A stretch of 64,000 nt of DNA from Monocercomonoides exilis (taxonomy: Eukaryota > Preaxostyla > Oxymonadida > Polymastigidae): the NCBI GenBank assembly GCA_001643675.2, contig LSRY02000034.1, positions 868,001 through 932,000 on the forward strand. Reading direction: 5' to 3'. The translations under genes and the position numbers were made by a program. Under the pieces are notes generated by a model. That model had not been told where the DNA came from, did not search any database, and was given only the letters and a program-made list of their open reading frames with translations. Shown piece by piece: positions 43,931 to 56,059 of the stretch (position 1 is the first letter of the stretch; every line of letters starts with the position of its first letter).

Positions 43931-45852
43931 AAACCAAACTCCAATGGAGTATTGCACACTCGAAATATACCTTGAAAAACAAATCGATAAAACCACTCCC
44001 AAGTTTCTTCTCCATCAGTGAATTTTTTCTGAAGATTAAAATAAAAATTCTTTTTATCTTTCGTGTACATAATTTTTATTGATATTTTTTGATCAAACCC
44101 AAAAAGTGAAAATTTCACACAAGAAATTATTATTGTGGAATTTGAAAAAGTTTCTTTCAAGCATAAAAAAATGAAATGTTGAATGAGAGAATACACGGCA
44201 TACTGCAACTAAAAGCACATCAGTTATTTTTCACAATTTAATCATTCCAAGAAAAAATTGAAGTAATTTTTGATTATTATAATCCCTTTGTTATGAAAGC
44301 ATGAAAAAATTTCAAAAAAAACTTTAAATTGAGTAAGACAATTTATTTAACAAAAAATATTGATCCAATGATCACTTTGATCTGAAATTTACAAATAAAT
44401 ATTTCTCTCCAAATAAGACTTTTCTGGATAAAAAAAGAGTATTATTACAAAGACACCTAACGAATGAATGCGTATGTTACGAAAAAGAGACAAAATTTGA
44501 GGATAATAAATTGAGGGTGTTTGTTGTACTCTAATCATTTTCTATTTTTTTCACTTTTAAAAAACTTCATCGTCAATTTATCCATTTTATTTCAGACACA
44601 TAAACTATCCTCAATAAAACTGAAAACTTAAAGAACAGAATAATAAAAATTGATGAATATTTTTAGGTTTTATTAATGTCCTTCAAGTTTCATTATGCCG
44701 AATACACTTATTTTTATATCCTAATAGAAAGGAAAAAGTTTTGAGTTCTTAGAAATAATGAAGTTCGACCGAGTTCCGAATACCGAGAATGAAATAGCAG
44801 ATGGGAATAGAGTATTTTTCACATTCAACTTTTCAAGAGGATGAAAAACAAATTCGATTTCAAAAAATTTCAATAAGACGAAAAAGAAGAATGCCAATAA
44901 TTGGAAAGCTCTTGGAAAAAAAAGCAGAATTATTTTTCTGACAAAGAAAGTTGATGAGAACTCGAAAAGAGGATATTTATGGGGAATAAAGGATGATGGG
45001 GAAAGGAGCACGTGGAAATAATGGAAAAGGAGATTGAAAGCATCAGTTTCAAAACAATCCTATGTATTTGCGATAGGGAGGTGAAAGTGTTTTTTTGAGG
45101 AATTCTAATAATCAATATGATACTGATTGTTTAAATGTTTTGTTTTTTAATCTTTTTCCCATTCCAACCAACAGCTTTTTTTTTATATTGAACGTCATTC
45201 CCGGAAACAATTTCAAGCAGAATTTAAGTGAGATATGAAACTTCTTCCTTGCTTTTGCCAATAATCTACCTCTGAAGAGTTCATCTGACTTAATTCACTT
45301 CATTATGACAAACATCTTCTTCTTCCACATTTCTGTTCAACTTGTCAAATTGATGCATTACATCAAACAAACATGTTTGCATTTGATCAAACAACACACC
45401 AGCATCTTCAATAAAACTGTTTCTTTGAAGAAACAGTTTCTTTCATTTCATCTTTGTATTCCCAAAGATTGCTAATGCAAAATCAACATTACCAAGTCAT
45501 GTGTGTATCATGATCAGCCAACATTCAATGACCAAATTTCAAACAGAATGGAACAGAATATTATCTCAAAAGCACATTAAATGGATGTGTTGCTGGATGT
45601 TGAATGTGCGATTGCTCAGTTGGAAGAGGAAAGATGAGCTTGATGATGAGATGGGCAATGTGGAATGCTTGAATTGAAGAAAAGAGGAGAGCAGGATGTT
45701 GAATGGTTAAAGATTGTTGTTATAAATGGAACAAAGAGAAAGAAAGAAAGAAAGAGAAAGAGAAAGAGAAAGAGAAAGAGAAAGAAAGAAAGAGAGAGAA
45801 ATAGAAATTGAAAAAGAGAGATAGAGATAGAGATAGAGATAGAGATAGATAG

Positions 45853-45884
<32 letters not shown>

Positions 45885-47744
45885 AGAATTTGAGATGATC
45901 GAGGAGACTAGCTGGCTAAGAGGGAGAAAAATTAAAAAAATATTTTGAATGAAATTATTAACTTTCTGAAAAGTCATATTTGTATTTAATTCAGATTAAT
46001 CAATATATTCCTCTTTATCTTCTTCTTCGTCTATTTCTTCTTCTTATTTAAAGAATTCAAAAAGAAAGGTAACAGATTCTTGAAATCAAATCAGTCAATA
46101 GGACTTATGAGATGCAAGTGAAGAAAGAAGAAGCAACGAGGAAGATTGTCAGGAAAGGAAAGGAAGAAAAAGAAAAATGGAAACAGAAAAGAAGTAATTG
46201 ATGATTCACACGAATCCTTTAGACAATCAAAAAAAATTCATGCAGAATTCAATAAACACATCCGAAACATTTCTTTCTTTTGTTTCGTCCAAAGCATATT
46301 CAACTTTCTTTCAATCACCATTGAAGTTGCTGTGGCTGTGCATTGTGTCATTTCAACTTGTTCAGCAACTGCAAAAGAGGATGATTTGACAAGAGATGAT
46401 CTTTGAAGAGAAAACAATGCAGAAGATGAAACATTCTGAGAGTGTCAGATGAGAAATGAGTGAAAAAACAGGTATTTCTTCTTTCACTGAGTGTGCTATT
46501 TGTTGACAAAAAGAAAAAATTAAAGTATTGAAGAGACATTCAAAAAGGGATGCTCATTCATTCTCATCAGCCATTGGGAAAAGACGAGGAAGCCATTGAA
46601 GTTCAACGAAGAGTTTCTGGCTTGCTCCAAAAAGAGAAAAGTGTGTGCAAAAGGAAGTATTCGGACAATGAATCCGAATTCTCTTCCGCTCTCTTCATTC
46701 TTTTGATGAAGCAGCAGAATTCTCCGATTCCTTTTTTCTGGGTTTTTGATGAACAATGAAGGTGTTGTTGAATTCTTGTGCTTCCTGAATGCTTCTCATT
46801 GCACAGCTGCCTTCACGATATTTCTCATCTGATCTCCATTCGATTGAAGAAAAGTGGTTTTTTGATGAAAAAAATGTTTGATTTATCAAAAAGAAAAAGG
46901 TGTTTTTCATTCATTGAAGCTGTTCCACAAATCATTTGTCCTGCCATCCTTGATGTTGGAGATGAGCCTTCAAAAATTTTCATAATTAAGTCATTTCACT
47001 GCAAAACCATTTTTCCATGTTCTTCTGCTGTTTGACTGATTTTGAAATTGAATCGACAATTCCTTTTTAATTTTTGGTCTTTTTTATTCCTTTCGATTAT
47101 CCAATGAGTCATCTTGAATGAAAACTGAAAATTGAAAAAAAAAAGATTTAAAATAAAACGAAATTCAACAATCACACAAACATTTGTTATCATTGTTTTC
47201 AGTCTGGTTCAACTATGCAAATTGTCGAAAAAGTCTTTTTTTTTATTTTGGCTGTTGTTTTCACACTTTTTCCATAAATATCTATTTCTGCGTGTTTTAT
47301 TTTCTCTGCTCCGATACAAGAAAAAAATCTGACTCAATCAACAAAATCAAACAATTCGAAACAAAATCCAATCCTTTTTTTTAATTAAAATTAGGTTAGA
47401 TCAAATAGAAACTTATGTTTTCTTTTTCTGGACTTTCCCAGTCAAGATCATAGGCTTTGTTGAATATTCTATTATTTCAATAATTTTTGAAAGAAAAGCA
47501 ACAGGTATTGCGCTTGTTTCCTTTTCATTTTGCAAGATCATCAAACATGTTGCTGTTATCTGATTATTTCGTTAACAGCAAATTGTCTGCTCAAATTAAA
47601 GATTTTCCCACCCGCTTGCAGAATGAGTACGTGCACCTGCGATAAGCCTCAAATTGGATTGCAAGATATATCACCAACAACGAAGTTTTTGAGTTTGCAA
47701 TTATATTAATATTGAACAGTTTTGATCAAATATTTGTTTTTTGA
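43931..47744. other. AT-rich region with decayed coding traces
   Basis: No intact gene. The antisense of 43921-44208 may include the eroded N-terminus of the Merlin transposase. Protein-like scraps occur on plus at 46550-46830 (RRVSGLLQKEKSVCKRKY; NNEGVVEFLCFLNASHCT), in different frames with stops between them. A GAAA/GATA microsatellite sits at 45729-45888. Nothing else is recognisable. Confidence 0.45.
45729..45888. repeat. GAAA/GAGAAA and GATA microsatellites
   Basis: GAAAGAAAG/AGAGAAAG tracts from about 45733 to 45800 followed by GATAGA and GATA runs from about 45820 to 45888. The long minus-strand Ser/Leu/Phe frame over it is compositional. Confidence 0.9.
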
Positions 47745-49065
47745 ATGCATTTTGCAGAATTATTCGATGAACTGGAAAACTGCAGAGAAGGTGAACAAAA
47801 GCAGAAAATTGAGGAAATGAAATGAATGATTGATTTTTTGAATGAAAAAGAATTAAGATCTGTTTTCACAAAAGAATTGTACGGTAATATTGATGAAATG
47901 ATTGAAGAAGAGAAGCTTTTGATGGTAAATGCAATCTTGTTGTTGAAGAAAGCAGGATTTTGCAAGGAATTGAAATGCATTTTATTGTATTCTTTTGGTG
48001 ATTCATTATTGAGCAAAAGAATGAGAGAGATGATAATTGATGAAAATGAGAAGAAAAAGGATGAAAAAGATGAAAGGCTTATGATTGATCTTTGTGAATG
48101 CTATCTAACTCTTGTTAATGACTTCCCACTTGAATTGTTATCAATATGCGTTCCTCTCCTTTTGAAAACTGCCTCAAAGAAAGAGGAAAATGAAGAAGCA
48201 CAAAAAGAGGTGGAAATGGCTTTGATGGCACTGAGCAGCATTCATTTTTTTGAAGTGTGATTTTCTTTTTTTCTTTTTCTTGATGATTATTCGAATCAAT
48301 CGACAGTATGTGAAGAAAGAGTTGTTTCTGGATGAAATATCAGAAATTATCCAATTCAGTCAAGGGCATCGAAACCTAACTCATCTTGCATATCAATCTG
48401 CCTGGAGATTTCTCCGATATAGATTTGTCCATGACCAAGAATTGAAGGATGTCGTTATGGACGAACTGCACGTTGTTGAAGAAGCAACAAAAGAACTGAA
48501 AGAGCTAACAAGAAGTGTGAATTGGAAAGCAGGAGAAGGAGAGGGAAAAGAAAAAAAAGAAGAGCAGATAATTATCCGATGGCTCAATACACTTATTAAT
48601 TGTTATGATGTTTGCGAGTTGTCATGTGAAGGAAATGCAGAGTTGGTTGCTTGCGTTGTGAAATTGTTCCGAGCGTCAAATGGGCATTGTTATGAAATTA
48701 GCCACGGATCCATCAATCTTCTTGGTGCAATGATTTCAAGAAAAAGCGCATGCGTTTCAGACATTGTTGGAAAAGGTGTTTTTGATGTTGTTTTGGAGAA
48801 AATTCAGCAATCAACATTGGACTGCAATATAACGAGGAGTTGTATGAAGTTCTTATGGAATCTTTCCGAGAGATTGAGAGATGAGGCGGGCCACAAAGCG
48901 GATGAAGCTAATTTTGAGATGTTGAAAAGAAAGATACTCGAAAAGTTGGAAGAAGAAGGATACGAAGACATCACCACAAGTTTCAGAGAAGTTTCTCCAT
49001 TTTTTGATGAAGGCAACGAAACTTTTTTGAACGATAGTGAAGTTAATTTTTTTGTGAATATTTAA
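47745..49065 (+). pseudogene. Armadillo-like family member with one nonsense codon
   Basis: ATG at 47745 opens MHFAELFDELENC followed by EQKQKIEEMK, then TGA at 47823-47825, then the same frame continues MIDFLNEKELRSVFTKELYG. A 50-bp intron (48257-48306, GTGTGA to CGACAG) joins in phase to YVKKELFLDEISEIIQFSQG. Later blocks are HRNLTHLAYQSAWRFL, LTRSVNWKAGE, ITRSCMKFLWNLSERL, EEEGYEDITTSF and the terminus EVNFFVNI with TAA at 49063-49065. I recall a very large oxymonad family with this architecture (LFxELExC start, EEEGYEDxITSF, terminal YFVNV). The family appears to fold as armadillo repeats and its function is unknown. Only the single TGA, in a region where relatives read EEMNELIDE, prevents a full-length product, so this may be a recent pseudogene. 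Confidence 0.65.
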
Positions 49066-49472
49066 GAAAAAAATGAGTTCGGCTTCACACTTAAAAATTG
49101 AATTTTTTTGTTTTGCTCATTTCATAATTCATCAATCATTTGTGAATATGTTTGTTTGTTTGTGATAATTTTCATTTATTTTCTTTAATAATTATCAATT
49201 TCCTAGTCGTGCTTATTCTTTTGTGTTTTGTGATCATAAGAAAGCATTAAAAGTCCATTTTTTCGAGAACTACTTCGACAAGTGCAAAAGAGAAGCAAAG
49301 CGCAAAATGGTGATTAAGTTGAAGTTCATGCAACGAGCTTTTGAAAAGCAGGAAGACAGCGATCAATAGTCATTCAAATAAAGCAATAAACAATTGAATG
49401 TTCATGAAAGGGTTTCAAATTCGATTTGTTTATTTATCTGTTTGCTTAATTTCTCAGCAAACATAGCGATTT

Positions 49473-49736
49473 TTAACACCATTTGAAGAAAGAATTGAAT
49501 TCAGCAATATCTCTTAAACATTCATGCGAATTCAGTTCATTTTTTGATTTCTTTTCTTCTTCTTCCTGTATCTTTTTCTTTTTCTCCAAGGCAATCACAC
49601 CTTCTGACGCTTTTCTCTCAAAATCCAGCTCATTCTCAATCCCATCTTCTGATCCTCTTTGGGCAAGTCTTGCTGAGAGAAAGATCCAAGCCAACTGTTT
49701 TATTGTGCAGTGGTGATTTGTTCTGAATAAATGCAT
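49473..49736 (-). CDS. Partial unrecognised protein, minus strand
   Basis: An 87-codon frame with protein-like sequence QLAWIFLSARLAQRGSEDGI, ENELDFERKASEGVIALEKK and HECLRDIAEFNSFFKWC, ending TAA. Composition is balanced and differs from the antisense. It may be the terminal exon of an otherwise unseen gene, or a remnant. It has a weak resemblance to oxymonad multigene-family tails, from memory only. Confidence 0.35.
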   Translation of the reverse strand: MHLFRTNHHCTIKQLAWIFLSARLAQRGSEDGIENELDFERKASEGVIALEKKKKIQEEEEKKSKNELNSHECLRDIAEFNSFFKWC

Positions 49737-50561
49737 TTTGATGTTTGTGAGTTTTCAAAAAAGCTATTTTTATATTTTGCTTTCAAAGATTTTTTTCGAA
49801 ACAAATGAAAAGCAGAACTCTTTGTGATATTGATCAAATCAAAGCAACAAACATTGCATTCATCAATTCTGCTCAACGTGAACAAATCCTTTTCACAATT
49901 ACATTTTTTATTATATTTTTTTAAATTATCATCACATAGGTGCTTTTTCTTTGATTTTTCATTTTCATTTTTCATTTTGAATAACAGAAAACAACTGTTT
50001 CATTTTGATCGTTTTCTCAGCTTTGATGATATGTACACGAATATCATTTGGTACTGAAAAACTCATTTTTATCCATATTCGTTGAGAAAGGAAAACTCAT
50101 CAAAGAAGTCAAAGGTTTTGCTCTTTGTTTAATAATCCGTTGAGTATTCTTGATGTTCAATGAATTTCAAACATATTTTTCATTTTGGAAAAGTGAGATG
50201 AATATTCTTTTCACTCAATTTCAATGCTTTGTTATTTGTTTTTTATGGATAATCAGGATAATGATATTGGTTGGAAAAAATGAAAAGAATAATTTGAACA
50301 ATAATTTTTCTTCAACAAAATAATTAAATATGGTTTGAAACTCAACGCCCATAACAAAAAAAGTTCGAACTCAATTATTAACAAGTGATTTTTTCGTAAT
50401 GGCAACAATGCGTGTATTTTTGTGATTTCTTTCTTTTTTCATGTTTGCTGTTTTATTTGTGGTTAATGCTTTTTCGTTGAACTTTGGGAATTGTTCTCAT
50501 CACCAAAAAAATGTGTTTCCTTTTTGAAGACCTGAACGCTAACCTTCACCATCTTCCACAG
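49737..50561. other. AT-rich spacer upstream of the eIF4A-like gene
   Basis: No gene supported. A good acceptor (CATCTTCCACAG) ends at 50561, so an upstream exon of the helicase-like gene is expected here but I could not find it. Confidence 0.4.
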
Positions 50562-51810
50562 ATCAACTTTTAGCTTTAACTGGAGCAGATGAAGCAATTG
50601 AGGAAACTTCGCATGAATTGTGCAAAACATTTGAGGAAATGCATTTGTAGGATGAATTGCTTCGTGGTGTTTATTCATATGGCATTGAGACTCCAACACT
50701 TATTCAGCAAAAAGCAATCCTTCCAATTGTTAGAGGGCGTGATCTTCTTGCTCAAACGGGTTGGAAAACAGGAAAAACTACCGCTTTCTCAATTGCTTGC
50801 TTGCAGAAAGTGGATCCTTCTTGCCACTTCACCCAAGCTTTGATTCTCACTCCTTCAAGTGAACTCACAATGCAAACGCACAACGTTTGTTCAATTCAAA
50901 ATGTCTTTTATGATATTTCCAAGTTTTTTAGATGATCTCAAAAATGGCTAAATTCTTGAAGGGAATCAACATTTTGAAAGTTGCAACAATACCTGATATT
51001 CGCGAAGCAGCAGGAAAAGTGACTGAGACACCACAACACATTGTTATCGGAACACCACAGAGATTGGTTCATATGATTCGTTCTGAAATTATTGATGTTT
51101 CTCATCTGAGAATCTTTGTGCTCGACGATGTTGATAATATGCTCTCTCAAGGGCTTAAGGATAAGATTGCTGAAATATTCTCAAATTTACCAAAGAATGC
51201 ACAAACAGTTATGATGAGTTCTCCTTTGCCTTCGGAGGTCATTGAGATAGCTCACCAGATTCAAAATGAACCTGTTCGGATTTTGGTTCCTCGCAATGAG
51301 AACATTCTTGATGATATGCGTCAATTCTATGTTGCTGTTGAAAATGAGGAATTCAAAGAGGAAGCATTGTTTGGCCTTTTCGATTCGATTCTATTTGCGC
51401 AATATGTCATCTTCTGCAATTCCAGGCACAAAGTGGACAAAATCATCGAGGATCTTCGGAGCATAGGATTCAGAGTAAGTTCGGTTCATAAAGGAATGAA
51501 TTTTGAAGAAAGAAACAGAGCTTTTCAAGATTTCAGAGATAGAAAAAACAGAGTGCTGTTGACTACAGATGAGTTTGTTCGTTGTATTCACGATGTATAT
51601 GCTTCGCTAATAGTGAACTTCGACTTGCCGATGGAGAAGGAGTCATATATTCACAGATTTGAAGTATTATCTCGTTTTGGAAAAAGAGGAATGGTCATCA
51701 GTCTTGTCACAGAAGAAGATGGTCAGATGCTGAAAGATATTCAGGAAGTCTATGGAACAAAAATTGAGGAAATGCCAGCAAATATCATAGAACTGCTGCA
51801 GCTGAAATAA
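50562..51810 (+). pseudogene. eIF4A-like DEAD-box protein with altered motifs
   Basis: Two exons, 50562-50884 and 50932-51810, joined in phase by a 47-bp intron. Overall similarity to eIF4A is clear: TFEEMHL, DELLRGVYSYGIETPTLIQQ, HIVIGTPQRLVHMI, PVRILVPRNE, QFYVAVENEEFKEEAL, VIFCNSRHKV and IVNFDLPMEKESYIHR. Almost every catalytic motif is changed. The P-loop region reads GWKTGKT; motif Ia reads PSSELT for PTRELA; motif II reads DDVD for DEAD; motif III reads SSP for SAT; motif V reads VRCIHD for ARGID; motif VI reads HRFEVLSRFG for HRIGRxGR. An in-frame TAG at 50648-50650 interrupts the conserved MHLxDELLRG segment, and no start exon is visible. The long open frame with loss of every ATPase motif suggests either a pseudo-helicase or a pseudogene. 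It ends LLQLK with TAA where the family normally ends. Confidence 0.75.
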
Positions 51811-53600
51811 AAGAGAAAATAATCAGAGAAAGAATGGAGAAATTTTTTGAGAAAATTGAAAGGAAAATAATGAGAAAAGAAAATGTTAAAGAATAGACCC
51901 AAATGAGATTGAATAATAGATTAATTTCAAAATGAAAATAAATTGAGTTGAGAATAATTATGTGATGAAAATAGGAAGAATTATTGATGAAATTATTTTT
52001 TTTGCTTGGCACTTGTTGAAAATTGGATGAATTCTTCATTCAAATTGATCAAAATGAAAAAACACCTGAAAATAAAAATAAAGTGATTTGAAACCATCAG
52101 AGCCCTTTCGACGTCTCCTTCATCATCATCTTTTTCTTCAATTCCTTCTTCTTTTTCTTTCTTCAACGCAACATTTAAAAAACAAGTGATATTAACTGGA
52201 AATAGGTTATTGAAGAAAAACTTTCGTTGATCCACAGATAGCATTCACAAATACCAATCAGCTACTTTTCATTTTCAACTCTGTTTTTTTCAACTTCTTC
52301 ATCAGCTGTTATCGTTTCAAATCTTCATGTTTATAAAGAAATTAAATGAAAAAAGAAAAGGAAATAATTCAACATATTGCAATATCAAATATTCTTTAAC
52401 AGAATTTTCAAGCCATCAAGAGATAGTTTCACACATTTCCTGATTTTATCCTTTTCATTTCAGAATAACCTATTTTTTTGGTTTTTTTATTTGATGGCAG
52501 GACGATATTTTTTCTTTTTATATTCAAATGTTACAAACGCATTAATTGCTTTCTTTTTCTTTTTTCAAAAGTTTGAGTCAGCTTCAAATAAGTGTATCCT
52601 ATTTAACATTTTCTGTGTTTCATTAATCAAGGTTAATACTCTTCAGAGGTGGAAAATGATTAAATTCCAAATGAAAAGAAATGAAAATCATGAAAGAAGC
52701 AAACAAAGAAATATTCAATGAATAAGAAAAACAAACATTGAACTTTTCGAAAATATTCTTCTTTGTTTCTCTATGTTGTTCTCATTAATCTTAACAGCTT
52801 CAGCAAATATGTTCATACAATATCACACAACATGAACCTCTAGATCATTTTCAGTTTCGCCTCCGTATATGACAGGTATCTTGCCTAAACATCCAGTTTC
52901 ACAAACTTGTCCAATAGGACCTTCATGGTCGAAAACGAATCTAACAAGAAATTTCTATTGTATTTCTTCATTCCACGCTTCCAAGCACCTCCAAAAGGAA
53001 GACTCGGAATTTGCAGATGCGTCATATGCAAATCGATCACCATTGACCTTAATGAGATGTGCAAGGCAACACATTCCTTTTTCCACCTTATGCTTTTTTA
53101 CAGATAGCACAATAATTTCTTATCTCTTCATTGTGCAATGTCCACAAACAAGGAAAAAAGCATCCTTGACAAAAATGGAGAAAATGAATTCTTTCCTACA
53201 TAATAAAAAAATAGCGAAGTTTGAAAAGCAACAAATTTGGCAAAAAAAAGTGAATTTCAAACTTTTTCATAATGCTCTTCTTCATTTTACAGATTGGCAA
53301 CGGTCATTCAGACAAAAGGATGAGATAATACAAAATTCAATTTCTATTTACCAACAATATCTCAATGTTGCGTTATCATCTTCAATCATCATTTTTCCAT
53401 TATCACAACTGCCCATAATTCTTTTTATTCAATATTTATTCTTTGTTTTTTTTCGGATAAAAATGAAATTCAACACAAAAAAACAGAATAAAAGTTGAAA
53501 TCGTGAAGACAAATCCCACCGGAATAATAATATGGAAAAGAAGTTCAAAAGATGATTTGTTTTCAACACGCAAAAGTGAAAATCCTCGATACTGATGAGT
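51811..53600. other. Spacer with uncertain frames
   Basis: A 209-codon plus frame at 52869-53498 has no recognisable domain, and its second half is AT-biased. A minus-strand acceptor (TTTATTTTCAG) near 52070 follows a short acidic frame (EEGIEEKDDDEGDVERALM, about 52170-52100), hinting at a small exon pair. Neither is strong enough to call. A plus-strand segment DTDESVKAPLMANSG at about 53585-53625 may be the 5' end of the CLC gene. Confidence 0.35.
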
Positions 53601-55718
53601 CTGTAAAGGCACCCTTAATGGCAAACAGTGGATGATGAAAAGAGGTTCTGGCACAAGTGCAAACAGATGCCACGTTGGAGCGATGTGTTTGGATGTTCCG
53701 CTTCTGTCATCATTTGTGCCAGAGCAATTTGCGGAGTTTTCGCTCCAGCAGAAGATTTTACAGAAGGAGCAGAGCATCAAGGCGAACAGAAGGCAACTCT
53801 TTGTCAGCAAGCTGGTGGACATCCGAAAGCAGCATTCGGGCCAGCAGGGCAGGCATGGGGAAATGCAGAAGATGCTTAACGAGGCGTCTCTGGCTGTGGA
53901 GCACTCACGCAAGGTGAATGTCCGAGCATCAAAGTTTTCAGTGCTGCACATATTTTTCATGAAGCACACTACGGTCCAGCTGGCGTTGTTTACGGTGCTT
54001 CATGCGTTTGTTTCTTCAGCAATTTCATTTCTGCAGGGCTGGGTGGTCAGCTATGGACTGAAGAGACTGAAAAGTTGTGTGTCTTCTCTGTGAAGCGCTG
54101 GGTGGCAGAAAGTTATTGTGCATATTACATACAACTTGAGCTTAGCGCTGATAGCAACTCTGTTCACAGGGATTCTTTCGCCTGAGGCAGGCTCTGAGTC
54201 GGGCATTCCAGAAATCAAGGCTATTTTGGAGGGTGCTGCGTTTCCGCAGTTTTTTACCGTGCGAACGCTGATGGCGAAGCTTATTGGGTGCTCGCTAGGG
54301 GTGGGGTCAGGGCTTTTTATTGGGCGTGTTGGGCCGATGACGTCGGTTTCGTTTATTGGATGCAATCTTCTGATGGAAGCCTCTCCGCTGTTCCGGAACT
54401 ACCTGGAGGCGGAGTCTGTGAAGCGCACCATGCTGTCGCTAGCAGTTGCAGTGGGAATGGCAGCCACGATGTATTCTCCGGTCGGAGGGGTTCTGTTTGC
54501 CATCGAGCTCACATCGGATGTGTGGCTCACGCAGAACTACGGAAGGACTTTCTTTGCTGCTGGGTTTTCGGGTCTCATCTTTCGGTGTGATTCTCTTTTA
54601 TTTTCATTCATTCAGCCAACTCCTTCATTTCTTTTTTTTTATGAAAAAATATTTTAAAAATAAAAGGTTTTGCCTGATTCTAACACTTTTATGCTGATAT
54701 TCTCCTCTAATGTTCTGTGACAATATTGTTTGCTGATATCGATACTTCTTGCAACAGGCTGTTCTCCTTCGTCGACTACTCTCCGCTGGGCAAGGCGCCG
54801 GCGCTTGTAGAGCCAGCGTCCTTGTTTGACTACCCGCTGTTTGTGGCCGAAGGGGCGGTGGTGGGGCTGCTTGCTGTGCTGATGATACGCTTGGCCGAAG
54901 GAGCAGCAGCTGTCTTCAGGTGGTTCGAGCACGGGGCATTTGGTGCAGGCGACAGGAAGAAGACGACGTCGCTGGACTTTCCGGAAGAAGAAGCGGTGGT
55001 GTTTGAAGGGGTAGAAGGGGAAGCAGGGTTTTGTGTGGAGGAAGAGGAAGAGAAGAAAGAGGAAGAAGAGGAAAAAGAGGAAGAAGGAAAAGAATGGAGA
55101 GGGTGTGAGATGATTGAAATGGAGGAGAAAAGGGACGATTGGAGAAACAGCGAGAAAGAGTCAGACAGAAGAGAAGAATGCGAAAAGGGAAGGAGACAAT
55201 TAAGTGATGTCAACTGTAGGCACAAAGTGAATGATTTCACTGGCAGCGCAATCACTTCATGATTATTATTATCTTCAACTTCAAATTCTTCTTCAAATTC
55301 TTCCTCTTCCTCTTCTTCTTTCTTCTCCTCCTTCCACTTCTTCTTCTTCTTCTATTTCTTCTTGTCTTCAAAAGCACCAACGAGGTTGTGTGATTGATGA
55401 CAGCAAGCTTGGGAGTGTTTTGATGCGAGGCGATGTGATTGTGGTGGATGCTGCTCCGTATGCGATGGATGTGTACACGCCTCTGTTCAAAGCACACGCG
55501 ATGTTCCGTCTGCTTTCGCTGTCGTTCTGCTCGTGACTGAAAGGGGGAAGTATGCGGGGATGCTGTTCAGACAGCAGTTTGTGCGGCTGGTGGAGGAGAG
55601 AGGGAAGAGAGAGCAAATGAAAGAGGGGAAGGAGAAGAATCAGGGAAAAGGGTGGAAAAGAGAAGAGCAGATAGAGAAGAGCGATTCAATTGGGATGAGG
55701 GAAGGAAAGAGAGAATGA
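53601..55718 (+). pseudogene. CLC chloride channel/transporter, half-length with CBS tail
   Basis: Exon 1 (to about 54075) gives a cytosolic helix (QQKILQKEQSIKANRRQLFV) and the first membrane helix (LALFTVLHAFVSSAISFLQG). Exon 2 (about 54106-54584) carries the CLC core: SESGIPEIKAILEG for the GSGIP site, LFIGRVGPM for GKEGP, and MYSPVGGVLFAIELTSDVW. Exon 3 (54758-55262) joins in phase with FVDYSPLGKAPALVEP and helix EGAVVGLLAVLMIRLAEG, then becomes Glu-rich. A CBS-like stretch follows: SVLMRGDVIVVDAAPYAMDV, LFKAHAMFR, then after a frameshift near 55515 VTERGKYAGMLFRQQF. The second half of the channel (helices K-R with the GxFxP site) is not found. The external gating Glu is Val, as in CLC-K channels. 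The join between exons 1 and 2 is uncertain. Probably a decayed or strongly modified CLC. Confidence 0.7.
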
Positions 55719-56059
55719 ATAGAGATATTAAAGGATGTTGGGGAGATTAAGTTGTAATTTAGAAAAGCAAAATTTTATGTTCAATGAAAAATCTCATTTT
55801 ATGTTTCATATTTGTGACAATGGAGATGATCACGCATACAAACACGAAAGGGCAAAAATTTACACTATTTGAATTATAAAGTTGTTGGGTTGAGGGGAAT
55901 CAATGAAGATGAACAGAAATTGTTTGCTTCCCTCTTCATTCTTTTGAAAAGCAAATCAATTATCCGATCAATTTATTCCAATGAAGCAGCATCCTTGTTT
56001 CATTTGATCATCTAAGTGGAAAAGTCAACTTCTTCTTTCACTTCTTCTTCTTCTTCAGC
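55719..56059. other. Spacer ending in a strong splice acceptor
   Basis: AT-rich, with a long pyrimidine tract (56029-56057) ending in CAG that starts the next exon. The upstream partner of that exon was not identified. Confidence 0.4.

Noticed and set aside
45720-45977. Minus-strand Ser/Leu/Phe-rich frame
   Set aside because: It lies over a GAAA/GATA microsatellite and is compositional.
52869-53498. 209-codon plus-strand frame as a gene
   Set aside because: No recognisable domain, the AT-biased second half ends in random hydrophobic sequence, and there is no supporting splice pattern.
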